Made by a program: the position numbers and the translations under genes. Below are positions 1-7,894 of a stretch of DNA of 64,000 nt, one piece after another; position 1 is the first letter of the stretch; each line of letters opens with the position of its first letter. The stretch is taken from contig JABZFM010000005.1 of NCBI GenBank assembly GCA_014237465.1, forward strand, positions 1 to 64,000, read 5' to 3'. The notes under the pieces were generated by a model. It made no database searches and had not been told where the DNA came from. It saw only the letters and a list, made by a program, of their open reading frames with translations. The DNA comes from Desulfobacteraceae bacterium. GTDB lineage: Bacteria > Desulfobacterota > Desulfobacteria > Desulfobacterales > Desulfosalsimonadaceae.

Positions 1-68
1 TTGGTGGAAATAATGCTCAATTCGTCCCGCTCTTCTTTCGTTAATGTTACTCTGTATCGTGGCGCCAT
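1..68 (-). CDS. IS630-family transposase, N-terminal tip only (cut by window edge)
   Basis: Only about 22 codons lie in the window. They begin MAPRYRVTLTKEERDEL, which I recognise as the usual opening of IS630-family transposases, where it starts an N-terminal helix-turn-helix. A strong ribosome binding site (AAGGAGG) lies 5-8 bases before the ATG at 68. IS630 elements insert at TA; the sequence at about 95-98 is TATA and could be the element boundary, but no opposite end is visible. The protein cannot be judged intact or broken. Family call by sequence memory only. Confidence 0.55.
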   Translation of the reverse strand, partial: MAPRYRVTLTKEERDELSIIST

Positions 69-141
69 GTCGTCCTCCTTTTTTTGAGAACGACTATACC
101 ACAAATCAAATTAAATGCGAAGATTTAAATTTTACGTTGTA

Positions 142-1017
142 CTAGTATATATTATCAACATTGCTTAGAAGTTTTTTAGCCTTTATCTTTGCCGCCGCAT
201 TAATGAATCCCATTTCCGGAAATAGATCATCAGGTGCTGAAATAATTTCGTTTAATGTTTGCACAAACAGTTCCCTGTCCTGAATCTGATACGTATAATA
301 CTTCGCATACATAAACAAAAAAACCAGCATTTTGCGATTTGACAGTTCAAGCGCGCGATCTAATTCCGCTTTAGCCAATTCCGGCTTTCCGCCATAAGCT
401 GCGGGACGCGAGGAATATAAAACACCAAGGACCGCATGAGCGATGCCATATTTATAAGTCTCGTCAAGTTCAAGACATCGTTTCAGCATGGCTTTTATTT
501 TCGGCAACGCCAGAAAAATTTCAGGTTCATCAACGTTTAACCCGGCCCAGCTCAACCAGGCGCTTGACGCCCAGAATAAGGCAGGAACATCCTCTTTATC
601 GAACACGTCAAGACTGGCTTTAAACTCATCAATCCGGCCATCAAAGGCTTTGGCAAACTGCTTTTTTTGTTTCAGAGCACGCAGTGCGTATTGAAACGAA
701 CGGTAATACAACTTTTTAGCCCGCTCATTGTCTTTGCCTTCCACAAAAACAAAACTGTACCCATTATACCCTTCCGCGGTTCTGACCAGAAGCTTTGTAT
801 TGTCGGGAGACGCTTCGATCATCCCATCCAGCTGAATCAGGGCAGCCGGCATGGCAGCCTTGACCATCTCCACATCCGTGTGTTTGTTAACGGCTACATT
901 CATTTTGTCCATCAACGGACCCATGGAATCCACCATAAACTTTGTACTGTTGCAACCGGTTGTTAAAGCAAAAAAGAAAAGAATGGCAATACTTAGAAAT
1001 AACCTGAAGAATCTCAT
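142..1017 (-). CDS. TatT-family lipoprotein (TRAP-associated, TPR-like)
   Basis: A 291-aa lipoprotein with an N-terminal signal ending in a lipobox (LTTGC, lipidated Cys22). The remainder is helical with alternating hydrophobic pairs, as in the TPR-like TatT component of TRAP transporters (Treponema Tp0956 family). In that family it is a periplasm-facing lipoprotein thought to pass ligands to a TRAP binding protein. No TRAP permease or binding protein is visible here, so the gene is either an orphan or serves the neighbouring export locus. The ATG at 1017 has an AAAGGAG site eight bases upstream. It is the last gene of the minus-strand series that starts with the RND pump at 10495, but a promoter-like sequence separates it from the gene before. 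Family call is reasonably firm; the role here is inference. Confidence 0.75.
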   Translation of the reverse strand: MRFFRLFLSIAILFFFALTTGCNSTKFMVDSMGPLMDKMNVAVNKHTDVEMVKAAMPAALIQLDGMIEASPDNTKLLVRTAEGYNGYSFVFVEGKDNERAKKLYYRSFQYALRALKQKKQFAKAFDGRIDEFKASLDVFDKEDVPALFWASSAWLSWAGLNVDEPEIFLALPKIKAMLKRCLELDETYKYGIAHAVLGVLYSSRPAAYGGKPELAKAELDRALELSNRKMLVFLFMYAKYYTYQIQDRELFVQTLNEIISAPDDLFPEMGFINAAAKIKAKKLLSNVDNIY

Positions 1018-1088
1018 TTCACAACTCCTTTCAAGGGGGAATGGGTCATAAATTGAAGATTATAAAACGAACGTTATATAATTTATGT

Positions 1089-1117
1089 TATTTAAAGAAT
1101 TCAAACACGACTGTCAA
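1089..1117 (-). promoter_or_regulatory. sigma-70-type promoter for the TatT lipoprotein gene
   Basis: On the minus strand TTGACA (1112-1117) is followed after 17 bases by TAAATA (1089-1094), close to consensus. It lies about 70 bases before the start codon at 1017, so the TatT gene may be transcribed separately from the repeat lipoprotein gene upstream of it. The rest of the 1018-1255 gap is AT-rich with nothing else recognised. Confidence 0.5.
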
Positions 1118-1255
1118 CAATTTAACAAGACATTTTTTTGAAAAGGCAGGGTGAATCAGTTGGAAACCCTAAATTTTCGGTATCACAACACTGCGATTAA
1201 ACAGGTGCCGAGATTTCTTTCAAAAAAAAGAAATAAAGGAGGGCAGAAAGCGCAT

Positions 1256-4200
1256 TTAAAAGTTTTCTATAAAGTTTGAAATCCAGTATGGACCTTTGGA
1301 ACCGTCTTCCCGTTCTTCCTGATTTCGTCCTGTTACAATTCTTTTAATCGGTGTGGGAAACTGGAGCGAGCCGATAAATGATTGCGGAATAATAATGTCT
1401 CCCAGCCAGGGAATATCCACAGAAAGATAATCACCCAACACCTCGATCAGAAAATCTCCGTAATACCCGATTTCATCGTCACCATCAAGCTCACCGTTTC
1501 CATTTTTATCTAATACGGCAACAAGATAAGCGGTTCTTTCATTCTTTTCGCCATGATCAACCCCCTTGATTAATGGCTCCGGCGGCTGGTTGCATTCCCA
1601 TACAACCACCTGATCATAGATGGCGGTGAGCACAGGCAGCTTACGCGGACATCTCGGATCCGTGCGATCCCCGATCCCGATATAGTCATATTCAACCGGC
1701 GATATGATATCAACGCCCAGCAGATAATCCACATCAATATCTAAAGCAATCTTTCCTGCCAAAGAAACAGCGACTTCAATTCCTTCCACATGAATCGCCA
1801 GTACCATCAACTGGGCACTTTGTGAATTGAAACTGCCCGCATTACTCAAATCAATCGCATAATCAATATCAGCTGAAAAATCATAAATATTCTTGTTGAT
1901 TTTAAACTCATATCCTAACGGAGGAATGATATTTTTCCCGTAATTTAATTTGGTGGTGAACTGATATGTTTCCTTGTTGATCACCAGCCCCAGTTTATCT
2001 CCTTTGGTGGGATTTGGGAAACCGCCATCATAATCCCTGTCCCATAGTGCTGCGATAATTACTGAATCACCGGGAAACAGATCCGTTCCAGAAAGATCAA
2101 TATCAAAATAATTGTCATCTTCCGGCATTTTATAAAAATATTTTAAAACCGGGAACGGATCATCCAAAATATTGGCGGGATTGTCTGAGTCAAACACCAG
2201 CACATATATGGGCGCCTCGCCCCTTAAATAATCATCCGGCACAGAAAACGCACCGGCAATTGACATATTGATGCCGGACGCCTGCTGCACGTCAAATTTA
2301 AATTCAATATCAATATCCGTCAATGCTGATTGGTCATAAATTGTCAGCAGGGTTGAATATTCATCCCCCTGACTGTAAAACCCGATTTTATCACCGCCGT
2401 CCACCGTGTCACTGAAGTTTACATCCAGCAGCGCAAACACCTGAACATCCTCAATGGGAACGTTTTTTCCATAGGGAAGAATATTCAGGGTATAATTCAT
2501 GGGGGCCGGTCCTTTGGTCACCGTCGAAAATCCGATCACCTCATTAAAATCCAGGCTCGTAAAGTCCGATGACAGGACTTCCCCAGCATACGCCACAATA
2601 ATCACATTACCGGTATCATTACCCAGTAAGGTTCCGGATATGGTCGCTTCGTAGTCAAAGACCTCCCGGTTAATGTCAATATGAAAACCGCTGTTATTCC
2701 CGGCATCAAGGTTCACGGACGGCGATATTTTCCCTTCCTCAACATAAATCCCGATAAAATCTCCGGTAGTGAGATTCGGCAATCCGCCGACAAAATCACG
2801 GTCCCAAAATCCGATCACCATGATTTCATCATCCGGACAAATGCCCGTATCCGATAAATCGTATGAAAACTCCGTCACCCCACCCGGCACCTTGGAAAAA
2901 TATAGAATCGAACCAAACGGATCATCCAAAACACCTTCCGGATCTGATCCGTCAAATATTGCAATGTATACCGGCGGAGAATCCTCCGTGTATTCAAAAG
3001 GCAAGGTAAAATCACCGGATATGGACATTTCCACTCCGCACGGTTGCTGCACATCAAAGGTAAATTCTATGTCAATACCGGTCAACGCTGTGCCGTCTTC
3101 TATGGTCAGCAGGGTCGAAAAATCATCCCCTTTACTATAAAATCCGATCCGATCCCCACCATCCACCGTGTCACTATTGTTTGCGTCCAGCAACGCAAAC
3201 ACCAGTACATTTTCTATGGGCACATTTTTGCCGTAAGGCAGGATCTCGATCGTATACTCCTTGGGAGCCGCTGTCTTGCTCACCGTCGCAAATCCGATTA
3301 CCTCGTTAAAATCCAGTCCGGTAAAATCCGATGAATCGATGTCTCCGGCATATGCCACCAGGGTGACTTCTCCTGTGTCATCGCCCAGGATCGTCCCGGA
3401 AATCGATGCCTCGTAATCAAACACTTCCCGGTTGATATCGATATGAAAACCGTCGTTCTCTCCGGGGCCAAGTGTTACAGACGGCGATATTTTCCCTTCC
3501 TCAACATAAATCCCGATAAAATCACCGGTAGTGAGATTCGGCAATCCGCCGACAAAATCACGGTCCCATAATCCGATCACCATAATTCCATCATCCGGGC
3601 AAATGCCGGTATCCGATAAATCGTATGAAAACTCCGTAATTCCGCCCGCTACTTTTGAAAAATAGATAATCGATCCAAACGGATCATCCAGAACACCTTC
3701 AGTATCCGTTCCATCAAATATCGCAATGTATACCGGCGGAGAATCCTCCGTGTATTCCGACGGCAATATAAAATCACCGGATATGGACATTTCCACACCA
3801 CACGGTTGCTGCACGTCAAAGGTAAACTCAATGTCAATACCGGTTAACGCTGTGCCGTCTTCTATGGTCAGCAGGGTCGAAAAATCATCCCCTTTACTAT
3901 AAATTCCGATCCGATCCCCGGCATCCACCGTGTCACTTGTGTTTGCGTCCAGCAGCGCAAACACCAGCACATTCTCTATGGGCACATTTTTGCCGTAAGG
4001 CAGGATCTCGATCGTATACTCCTTGGGGGCCGCTGTCTTGCTCACCGTCGCAAATCCGATTACCTCGTTAAAATCCAGACCGGTAAAATCCGACGATTCA
4101 ATATCCCCGGCATATGCCACCAGGGTGACTTCTCCCGTGTCATCGCCCAGGATCGTCCCGGAAATAGACGCCTCGTAATCAAAGACCTCCCGGTTAATAT

Positions 4201-5401
4201 CAATATGAAAACCGTCGTTCTCTCCGGGGCCAAGTGTTACAGACGGCGAAATCTTTCCTTCCTCAACATAAATCCCAATAAAATCTCCGGGGGTGAAATT
4301 CGGCAGCCCCCCAACAAAATCACGGTCCCATAATCCAATCACCATGATTTCATCATCCGGACACAGGCCTGTATCCGATAAATCGTATGAAAATTCCGTC
4401 ACCCCACCCGGCACCTTGGAAAAATAGATAATCGAACCAAACGGATCATCCAGCACACCTTCGGGATCTGATCCGTCAAATATCGCAATGTATACCGGCG
4501 GAGAATCCTCCGTGTATTCCGACGGCAATATAAAATCACCGGATATGGACATTTCCACACCGCACGGTTGCTGCACATCAAAGGTAAATTCAATGTCAAT
4601 ACCGGTCAACGCTGTGCCGTCTTCTATCGTCAGCAGCGTAGAAAAGTCATCACCCTGGCTGTAAAAACCGATCCGGTCACCAGCATCCACTGTCTCACTG
4701 TTGTTTGCGTCCAGCAACGCAAACACCTGCACGTTCTCTATGGGAACATTCTTTCCGTAAGGCATGATGTCGATTGTATAATCCATGGGATCCGATCCTT
4801 TGGTCACCGTCGAAAATCCGATCACCTCATTAAAATCCAGACCGGTAAAATCCGATGAATCGATGTCTCCGGCATATACCACCAGGGTGACTTCTCCTGT
4901 GTCATCGCCTAAGATTGTACCGGATATGGACGCTTCATAGTCAAATACCTCACGGTTGATATCGATATGAAATCCGTCGTTTTCACCAGGGGCCAGATGA
5001 ATCGCAGGTGAAATTCTGCCTTCTTCAGCATATACGCCGATCACATCGCCGGCATCCGGAAACGGCACGGCACCTGTATAATTATTATCTACAAAGGCAA
5101 TAAGGTAGACTTCCTCTTCGGCGCCAATATTTTTATCTGAAAGATCCATTCGGAAAGTTGCGTTTGATTTGTCTGCCACCATATACTCAATTACAACATC
5201 CCTGGGATTATTTTCAAGCTCGTCCGCATCAATCGAATTGGTCAAAGCCACCAGCACCGGAGAATCCGCACTTTGACCGGCATTGTTTAAGGAATACGTC
5301 CCGGAAAGAAACATTCCCGGGTCATCGGAGTCATCTCCGCAACCGAATATTCCCAAAACTGCGGCAAACAACATTAAAATATAAAGATTACGGGAACGCA
5401 T
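1256..5401 (-). CDS. Giant lipoprotein with four 254-aa tandem repeats
   Basis: 1381 aa with a lipoprotein signal (lipobox IFGC, Cys21). The motif GFHIDINREVFDYE recurs at residues 143, 397, 651 and 905, an exact 254-residue (762-bp) period, with very similar DNA between copies. Each period holds two related beta-rich modules of about 125 residues. Both end in an acidic loop before GDxIGxY: one reads LLDANxSxTVDAGD, the other LWDRDFVGGLP. These loops resemble calcium loops, and a further EF-hand-like stretch (DKNGNGELDGDDE) lies near the C-terminus. Module organisation recalls transthyretin/DUF2141-like sandwiches, which is inference. Divergent half-copies flank the array. The start codon overlaps the end of the beta-barrel gene by 14 bases, so the two are probably translationally coupled. 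Likely an outer-membrane or surface-anchored protein of the export locus; function not recognised. Confidence 0.85.
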   Translation of the reverse strand: MRSRNLYILMLFAAVLGIFGCGDDSDDPGMFLSGTYSLNNAGQSADSPVLVALTNSIDADELENNPRDVVIEYMVADKSNATFRMDLSDKNIGAEEEVYLIAFVDNNYTGAVPFPDAGDVIGVYAEEGRISPAIHLAPGENDGFHIDINREVFDYEASISGTILGDDTGEVTLVVYAGDIDSSDFTGLDFNEVIGFSTVTKGSDPMDYTIDIMPYGKNVPIENVQVFALLDANNSETVDAGDRIGFYSQGDDFSTLLTIEDGTALTGIDIEFTFDVQQPCGVEMSISGDFILPSEYTEDSPPVYIAIFDGSDPEGVLDDPFGSIIYFSKVPGGVTEFSYDLSDTGLCPDDEIMVIGLWDRDFVGGLPNFTPGDFIGIYVEEGKISPSVTLGPGENDGFHIDINREVFDYEASISGTILGDDTGEVTLVAYAGDIESSDFTGLDFNEVIGFATVSKTAAPKEYTIEILPYGKNVPIENVLVFALLDANTSDTVDAGDRIGIYSKGDDFSTLLTIEDGTALTGIDIEFTFDVQQPCGVEMSISGDFILPSEYTEDSPPVYIAIFDGTDTEGVLDDPFGSIIYFSKVAGGITEFSYDLSDTGICPDDGIMVIGLWDRDFVGGLPNLTTGDFIGIYVEEGKISPSVTLGPGENDGFHIDINREVFDYEASISGTILGDDTGEVTLVAYAGDIDSSDFTGLDFNEVIGFATVSKTAAPKEYTIEILPYGKNVPIENVLVFALLDANNSDTVDGGDRIGFYSKGDDFSTLLTIEDGTALTGIDIEFTFDVQQPCGVEMSISGDFTLPFEYTEDSPPVYIAIFDGSDPEGVLDDPFGSILYFSKVPGGVTEFSYDLSDTGICPDDEIMVIGFWDRDFVGGLPNLTTGDFIGIYVEEGKISPSVNLDAGNNSGFHIDINREVFDYEATISGTLLGNDTGNVIIVAYAGEVLSSDFTSLDFNEVIGFSTVTKGPAPMNYTLNILPYGKNVPIEDVQVFALLDVNFSDTVDGGDKIGFYSQGDEYSTLLTIYDQSALTDIDIEFKFDVQQASGINMSIAGAFSVPDDYLRGEAPIYVLVFDSDNPANILDDPFPVLKYFYKMPEDDNYFDIDLSGTDLFPGDSVIIAALWDRDYDGGFPNPTKGDKLGLVINKETYQFTTKLNYGKNIIPPLGYEFKINKNIYDFSADIDYAIDLSNAGSFNSQSAQLMVLAIHVEGIEVAVSLAGKIALDIDVDYLLGVDIISPVEYDYIGIGDRTDPRCPRKLPVLTAIYDQVVVWECNQPPEPLIKGVDHGEKNERTAYLVAVLDKNGNGELDGDDEIGYYGDFLIEVLGDYLSVDIPWLGDIIIPQSFIGSLQFPTPIKRIVTGRNQEEREDGSKGPYWISNFIENF
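1680..4985 (-). repeat. Tandem 762-bp coding repeats (four copies plus diverged flanks)
   Basis: Copies of the same segment are spaced exactly 762 bp apart, with phase marks on the minus strand at 4975, 4213, 3451 and 2689. Long stretches are nearly identical in DNA, including third-codon positions, which points to recent duplication or ongoing homogenisation. The boundaries given include diverged half-units and are approximate. The array lies wholly inside the giant lipoprotein gene. Confidence 0.85.
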
Positions 5402-7004
5402 ATTTAAAATTCACCATTATAGAATCATTGTCTTTGTAGTAATAGAAGATCGAATCTTTTTGATAATCGCCCTCCCCATTCCCATCAATGGCAATATAGC
5501 CAACTTCCGCTTCAAATCCGTTCTGAAAGTCATATCCGATTTGCGGCCATAAAATCACCCCTGTGTTACGGGTTTCAAAGATACCGGTCATTGATATGCT
5601 GACGCGATCATCAAAATAAGCATCCTGAAAACGGCAGGTCAGAAAGTCGGTTACCTGAGGATGTTCAATGTCATCATCAAAATATTGGGCCTGGAACCAT
5701 TCCATTGTAAACAAGGATTCACCGGCATGTCCGGGAAGCAGTTTCTGCATAGGGATAAAATAATTAAACCCCACGGAATATGAGAGATAATCGGATTTCC
5801 GGGTGTCATAGGGAAAAGTCAGGTCCTGGGGCCGATTTGTGTCCTGTTTTACAAACCCGCTTTTATTCGGCGAGTATGCGGTTTCGATCTGAAACACAAA
5901 ATCTTCATAGGTAAAGGCAAAATCAAAGCCCAAATAATCAACAATAAAATACTGGGGTTGTACTAAAACGGACACAGTCTGATTTTCAATGAGCACCGTG
6001 CTGAATGGAAGCAAAACCGGTTCATTGTCCGGGCCGTGATATCCGGAAAATGAAAAATCAAAGCCTTCATAAGTGCTTGCAAGCCTGGCCCCATACCCGA
6101 AATTTTTACTGTTGACATCCATAGGATTTTCATCGCCGAAAATAACCGGATAGGAATCTTCGACCATTTTGACCGCCCAATAGTTGCCGGTTGCCGGAAA
6201 TGCTGCCGCCGTATGGATCGGAACAAAAACCGTCTCCACAGTAAATCCTTCGAAAAAAAACAGGCCGGATATGGACGGCACCCCAAGAACGACCTGGTCC
6301 TCGTCTTTAAACAACAATTCCCTGAAATCACCGGGGTTAAAGTATGACGTGGAATTTAAAAAATCCGCAGTCCCCCATCCAAAAATCTGGTTACCGATCC
6401 GGACCCTAAATTTCTCACGAGACCAGTTATAATAGAGCTCCCGGAATATCACCTCGCTTAACTCGCTCGATATTCTAAGATTCCGGTAAGTCTTGCTTGA
6501 AGATGAATACACATAATCATCTCCAATCGTGTCATTGATAAAAGTGGGAAAAAAATACAGGCCGGTCAATGAAAACAGATAGTCATCTGCAGAGCCGTAT
6601 CGCAACTCGATAAGCGCACTGATTTCATCTTTTTTCCAGGCATCTTCAAAATCAAGATCCCGGTTGGTGTTTATAATATTTTTAAACGCAGTCTCAATTC
6701 GCCAGGTAAATGGTGAAGAAGACGAATCGCCTTCTTCATCTTCGTCAAATTCGGCATCCCAGTCTTCGTCAAACGCCAAATCATCTTCTTCACTACTTTC
6801 AAATTCTTCGCCGTCACTTTCAAATTCATCAAAAGACTGAGATTCAACTGTGCCCTCATCAGCAAACACGACAGACGGCGTTTCAAGCAGCCAGGTCCCG
6901 AAAACCACAATTGATAAAGTTACCAAGACAAGTAACTGCAGGATGCCGGGTATTCTCCAAAATGATAACCGTATTGATTGTCTGTGCAAAATCAATCTCG
7001 TCAT
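5388..7004 (-). CDS. Outer-membrane beta-barrel protein (DUF1302-like) with acidic N-terminal tail
   Basis: 538 aa. After an uncleaved-looking or long signal (hydrophobic residues about 20-45, then VVFADEG) comes a strikingly acidic stretch at about residues 50-95, rich in Asp/Glu/Ser. From about residue 100 to the end the sequence is beta-barrel-like, with alternating aromatic residues and a terminal aromatic-Pro (YAFP). Phrases such as GWGTADFLNSTSYFNPGDF are typical of DUF1302 outer-membrane proteins, which often occur with RND transporters and LolA-like proteins. It starts 20 bases after the LolA-like gene and overlaps the giant lipoprotein gene downstream. No strong ribosome binding site precedes the ATG at 7004, consistent with coupling. 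Probable role: outer-membrane exit or receiver for whatever the RND pump and LolA-like protein move (inference). Confidence 0.75.
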   Translation of the reverse strand: MTRLILHRQSIRLSFWRIPGILQLLVLVTLSIVVFGTWLLETPSVVFADEGTVESQSFDEFESDGEEFESSEEDDLAFDEDWDAEFDEDEEGDSSSSPFTWRIETAFKNIINTNRDLDFEDAWKKDEISALIELRYGSADDYLFSLTGLYFFPTFINDTIGDDYVYSSSSKTYRNLRISSELSEVIFRELYYNWSREKFRVRIGNQIFGWGTADFLNSTSYFNPGDFRELLFKDEDQVVLGVPSISGLFFFEGFTVETVFVPIHTAAAFPATGNYWAVKMVEDSYPVIFGDENPMDVNSKNFGYGARLASTYEGFDFSFSGYHGPDNEPVLLPFSTVLIENQTVSVLVQPQYFIVDYLGFDFAFTYEDFVFQIETAYSPNKSGFVKQDTNRPQDLTFPYDTRKSDYLSYSVGFNYFIPMQKLLPGHAGESLFTMEWFQAQYFDDDIEHPQVTDFLTCRFQDAYFDDRVSISMTGIFETRNTGVILWPQIGYDFQNGFEAEVGYIAIDGNGEGDYQKDSIFYYYKDNDSIMVNFKYAFP

Positions 7005-7024
7005 AAAAAGTGGTATTGATGTCT

Positions 7025-7765
7025 TTATCGCAAAGCTTCTTTGCGAAATTTTGAGCTGTCAATATCGATATTATATTTTAAGCCTTTGAGTACCAGTTCC
7101 GTCTTGCCCTTGCCGTCTGCTGTTTCCATTTTCAATTTATAGGGTGTTAATATACCATCAATTTCCTTTATTTTATAATTTTCTAAAAACTTAAGAAATT
7201 TTCCTTTTTTAAAAAAGTCAACCCGGACTACAAAATAATCTGATTTTCGAACATAAAAGATGACTTTATCATAAACTTTTTCACCAACCTGCTTGACCCC
7301 TTCCACCTTATAGCAATCGACACCAACCGCGCTTTCTTCACCGAGCAGTTTATACGCGTAATCATCAATATCAACAGATGTCAGATCTTCATAATAAAAA
7401 TGGGAGTTTACAAAGGGCTTGTCCCTGCCTGTAGACACAATTCGTTTAATTTTACCGGAAGACAGCCTCAGCCACTGGTCATCATCTTTGCCTTTATGTG
7501 AATGGGTGAGCAGCTTAATCTGGGTAGGACGGATAAACGCAATCAAGGCCTTATCTTCATCATTGTCAAACTGCTTCATCTGAAGTATAAATTCTTTTTC
7601 AAGCACTTTACCCCCCTTATGAATCAGCATTAAAATCTTGCTTTTTGCCGTATCCGGCTCCGGCAGCGCGTCAGTTTTCTCCATAACTTCGCGTCCTGTC
7701 ATCGCGTAAACCGGTAGACACATCATTAAAACCAGCAAACAGACAAAACCAATTTTCCCTTTCAT
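7025..7765 (-). CDS. LolA-like outer-membrane lipoprotein-sorting protein
   Basis: 246 aa with a Sec signal (hydrophobic 4-21, cleavage after VYA). The body matches the LolA-like family annotated as 'outer membrane lipoprotein-sorting protein': repeated beta strands, a DDQWLRLSSGKIKRI segment, YEDLTSVDIDDYAY near the middle and late strands with KYNIDIDSSKFR. LolA folds shield acyl chains across the periplasm. This family is known to be encoded beside HAE3-type RND transporters. The ATG at 7765 has AAGGAG at good spacing. It lies between the RND pump and the beta-barrel gene, so a periplasmic shuttle in a three-part lipid or lipoprotein export route is the natural reading, though the cargo is unknown. 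Confidence 0.8.
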   Translation of the reverse strand: MKGKIGFVCLLVLMMCLPVYAMTGREVMEKTDALPEPDTAKSKILMLIHKGGKVLEKEFILQMKQFDNDEDKALIAFIRPTQIKLLTHSHKGKDDDQWLRLSSGKIKRIVSTGRDKPFVNSHFYYEDLTSVDIDDYAYKLLGEESAVGVDCYKVEGVKQVGEKVYDKVIFYVRKSDYFVVRVDFFKKGKFLKFLENYKIKEIDGILTPYKLKMETADGKGKTELVLKGLKYNIDIDSSKFRKEALR

Positions 7766-7894
7766 TAAAAAATCTCCTTATAATGCTTATAGGATAAAGA
7801 AACTTAACCTTTCCAGACATCCGCGTATTTAAATTTTTCTTTGCCAGGGCCTTAAAATAACTAAATACGACTTCAGGTTCAAGGGCCACCTGCA

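Noticed and set aside
2769-4858. Several repeated open frames on both strands within the giant lipoprotein gene
   Set aside because: They recur with the 762-bp period and are shadows of the coding repeats.
1680-4985. Direct repeats as a CRISPR array
   Set aside because: The unit is 762 bp, coding, and without unique spacers.
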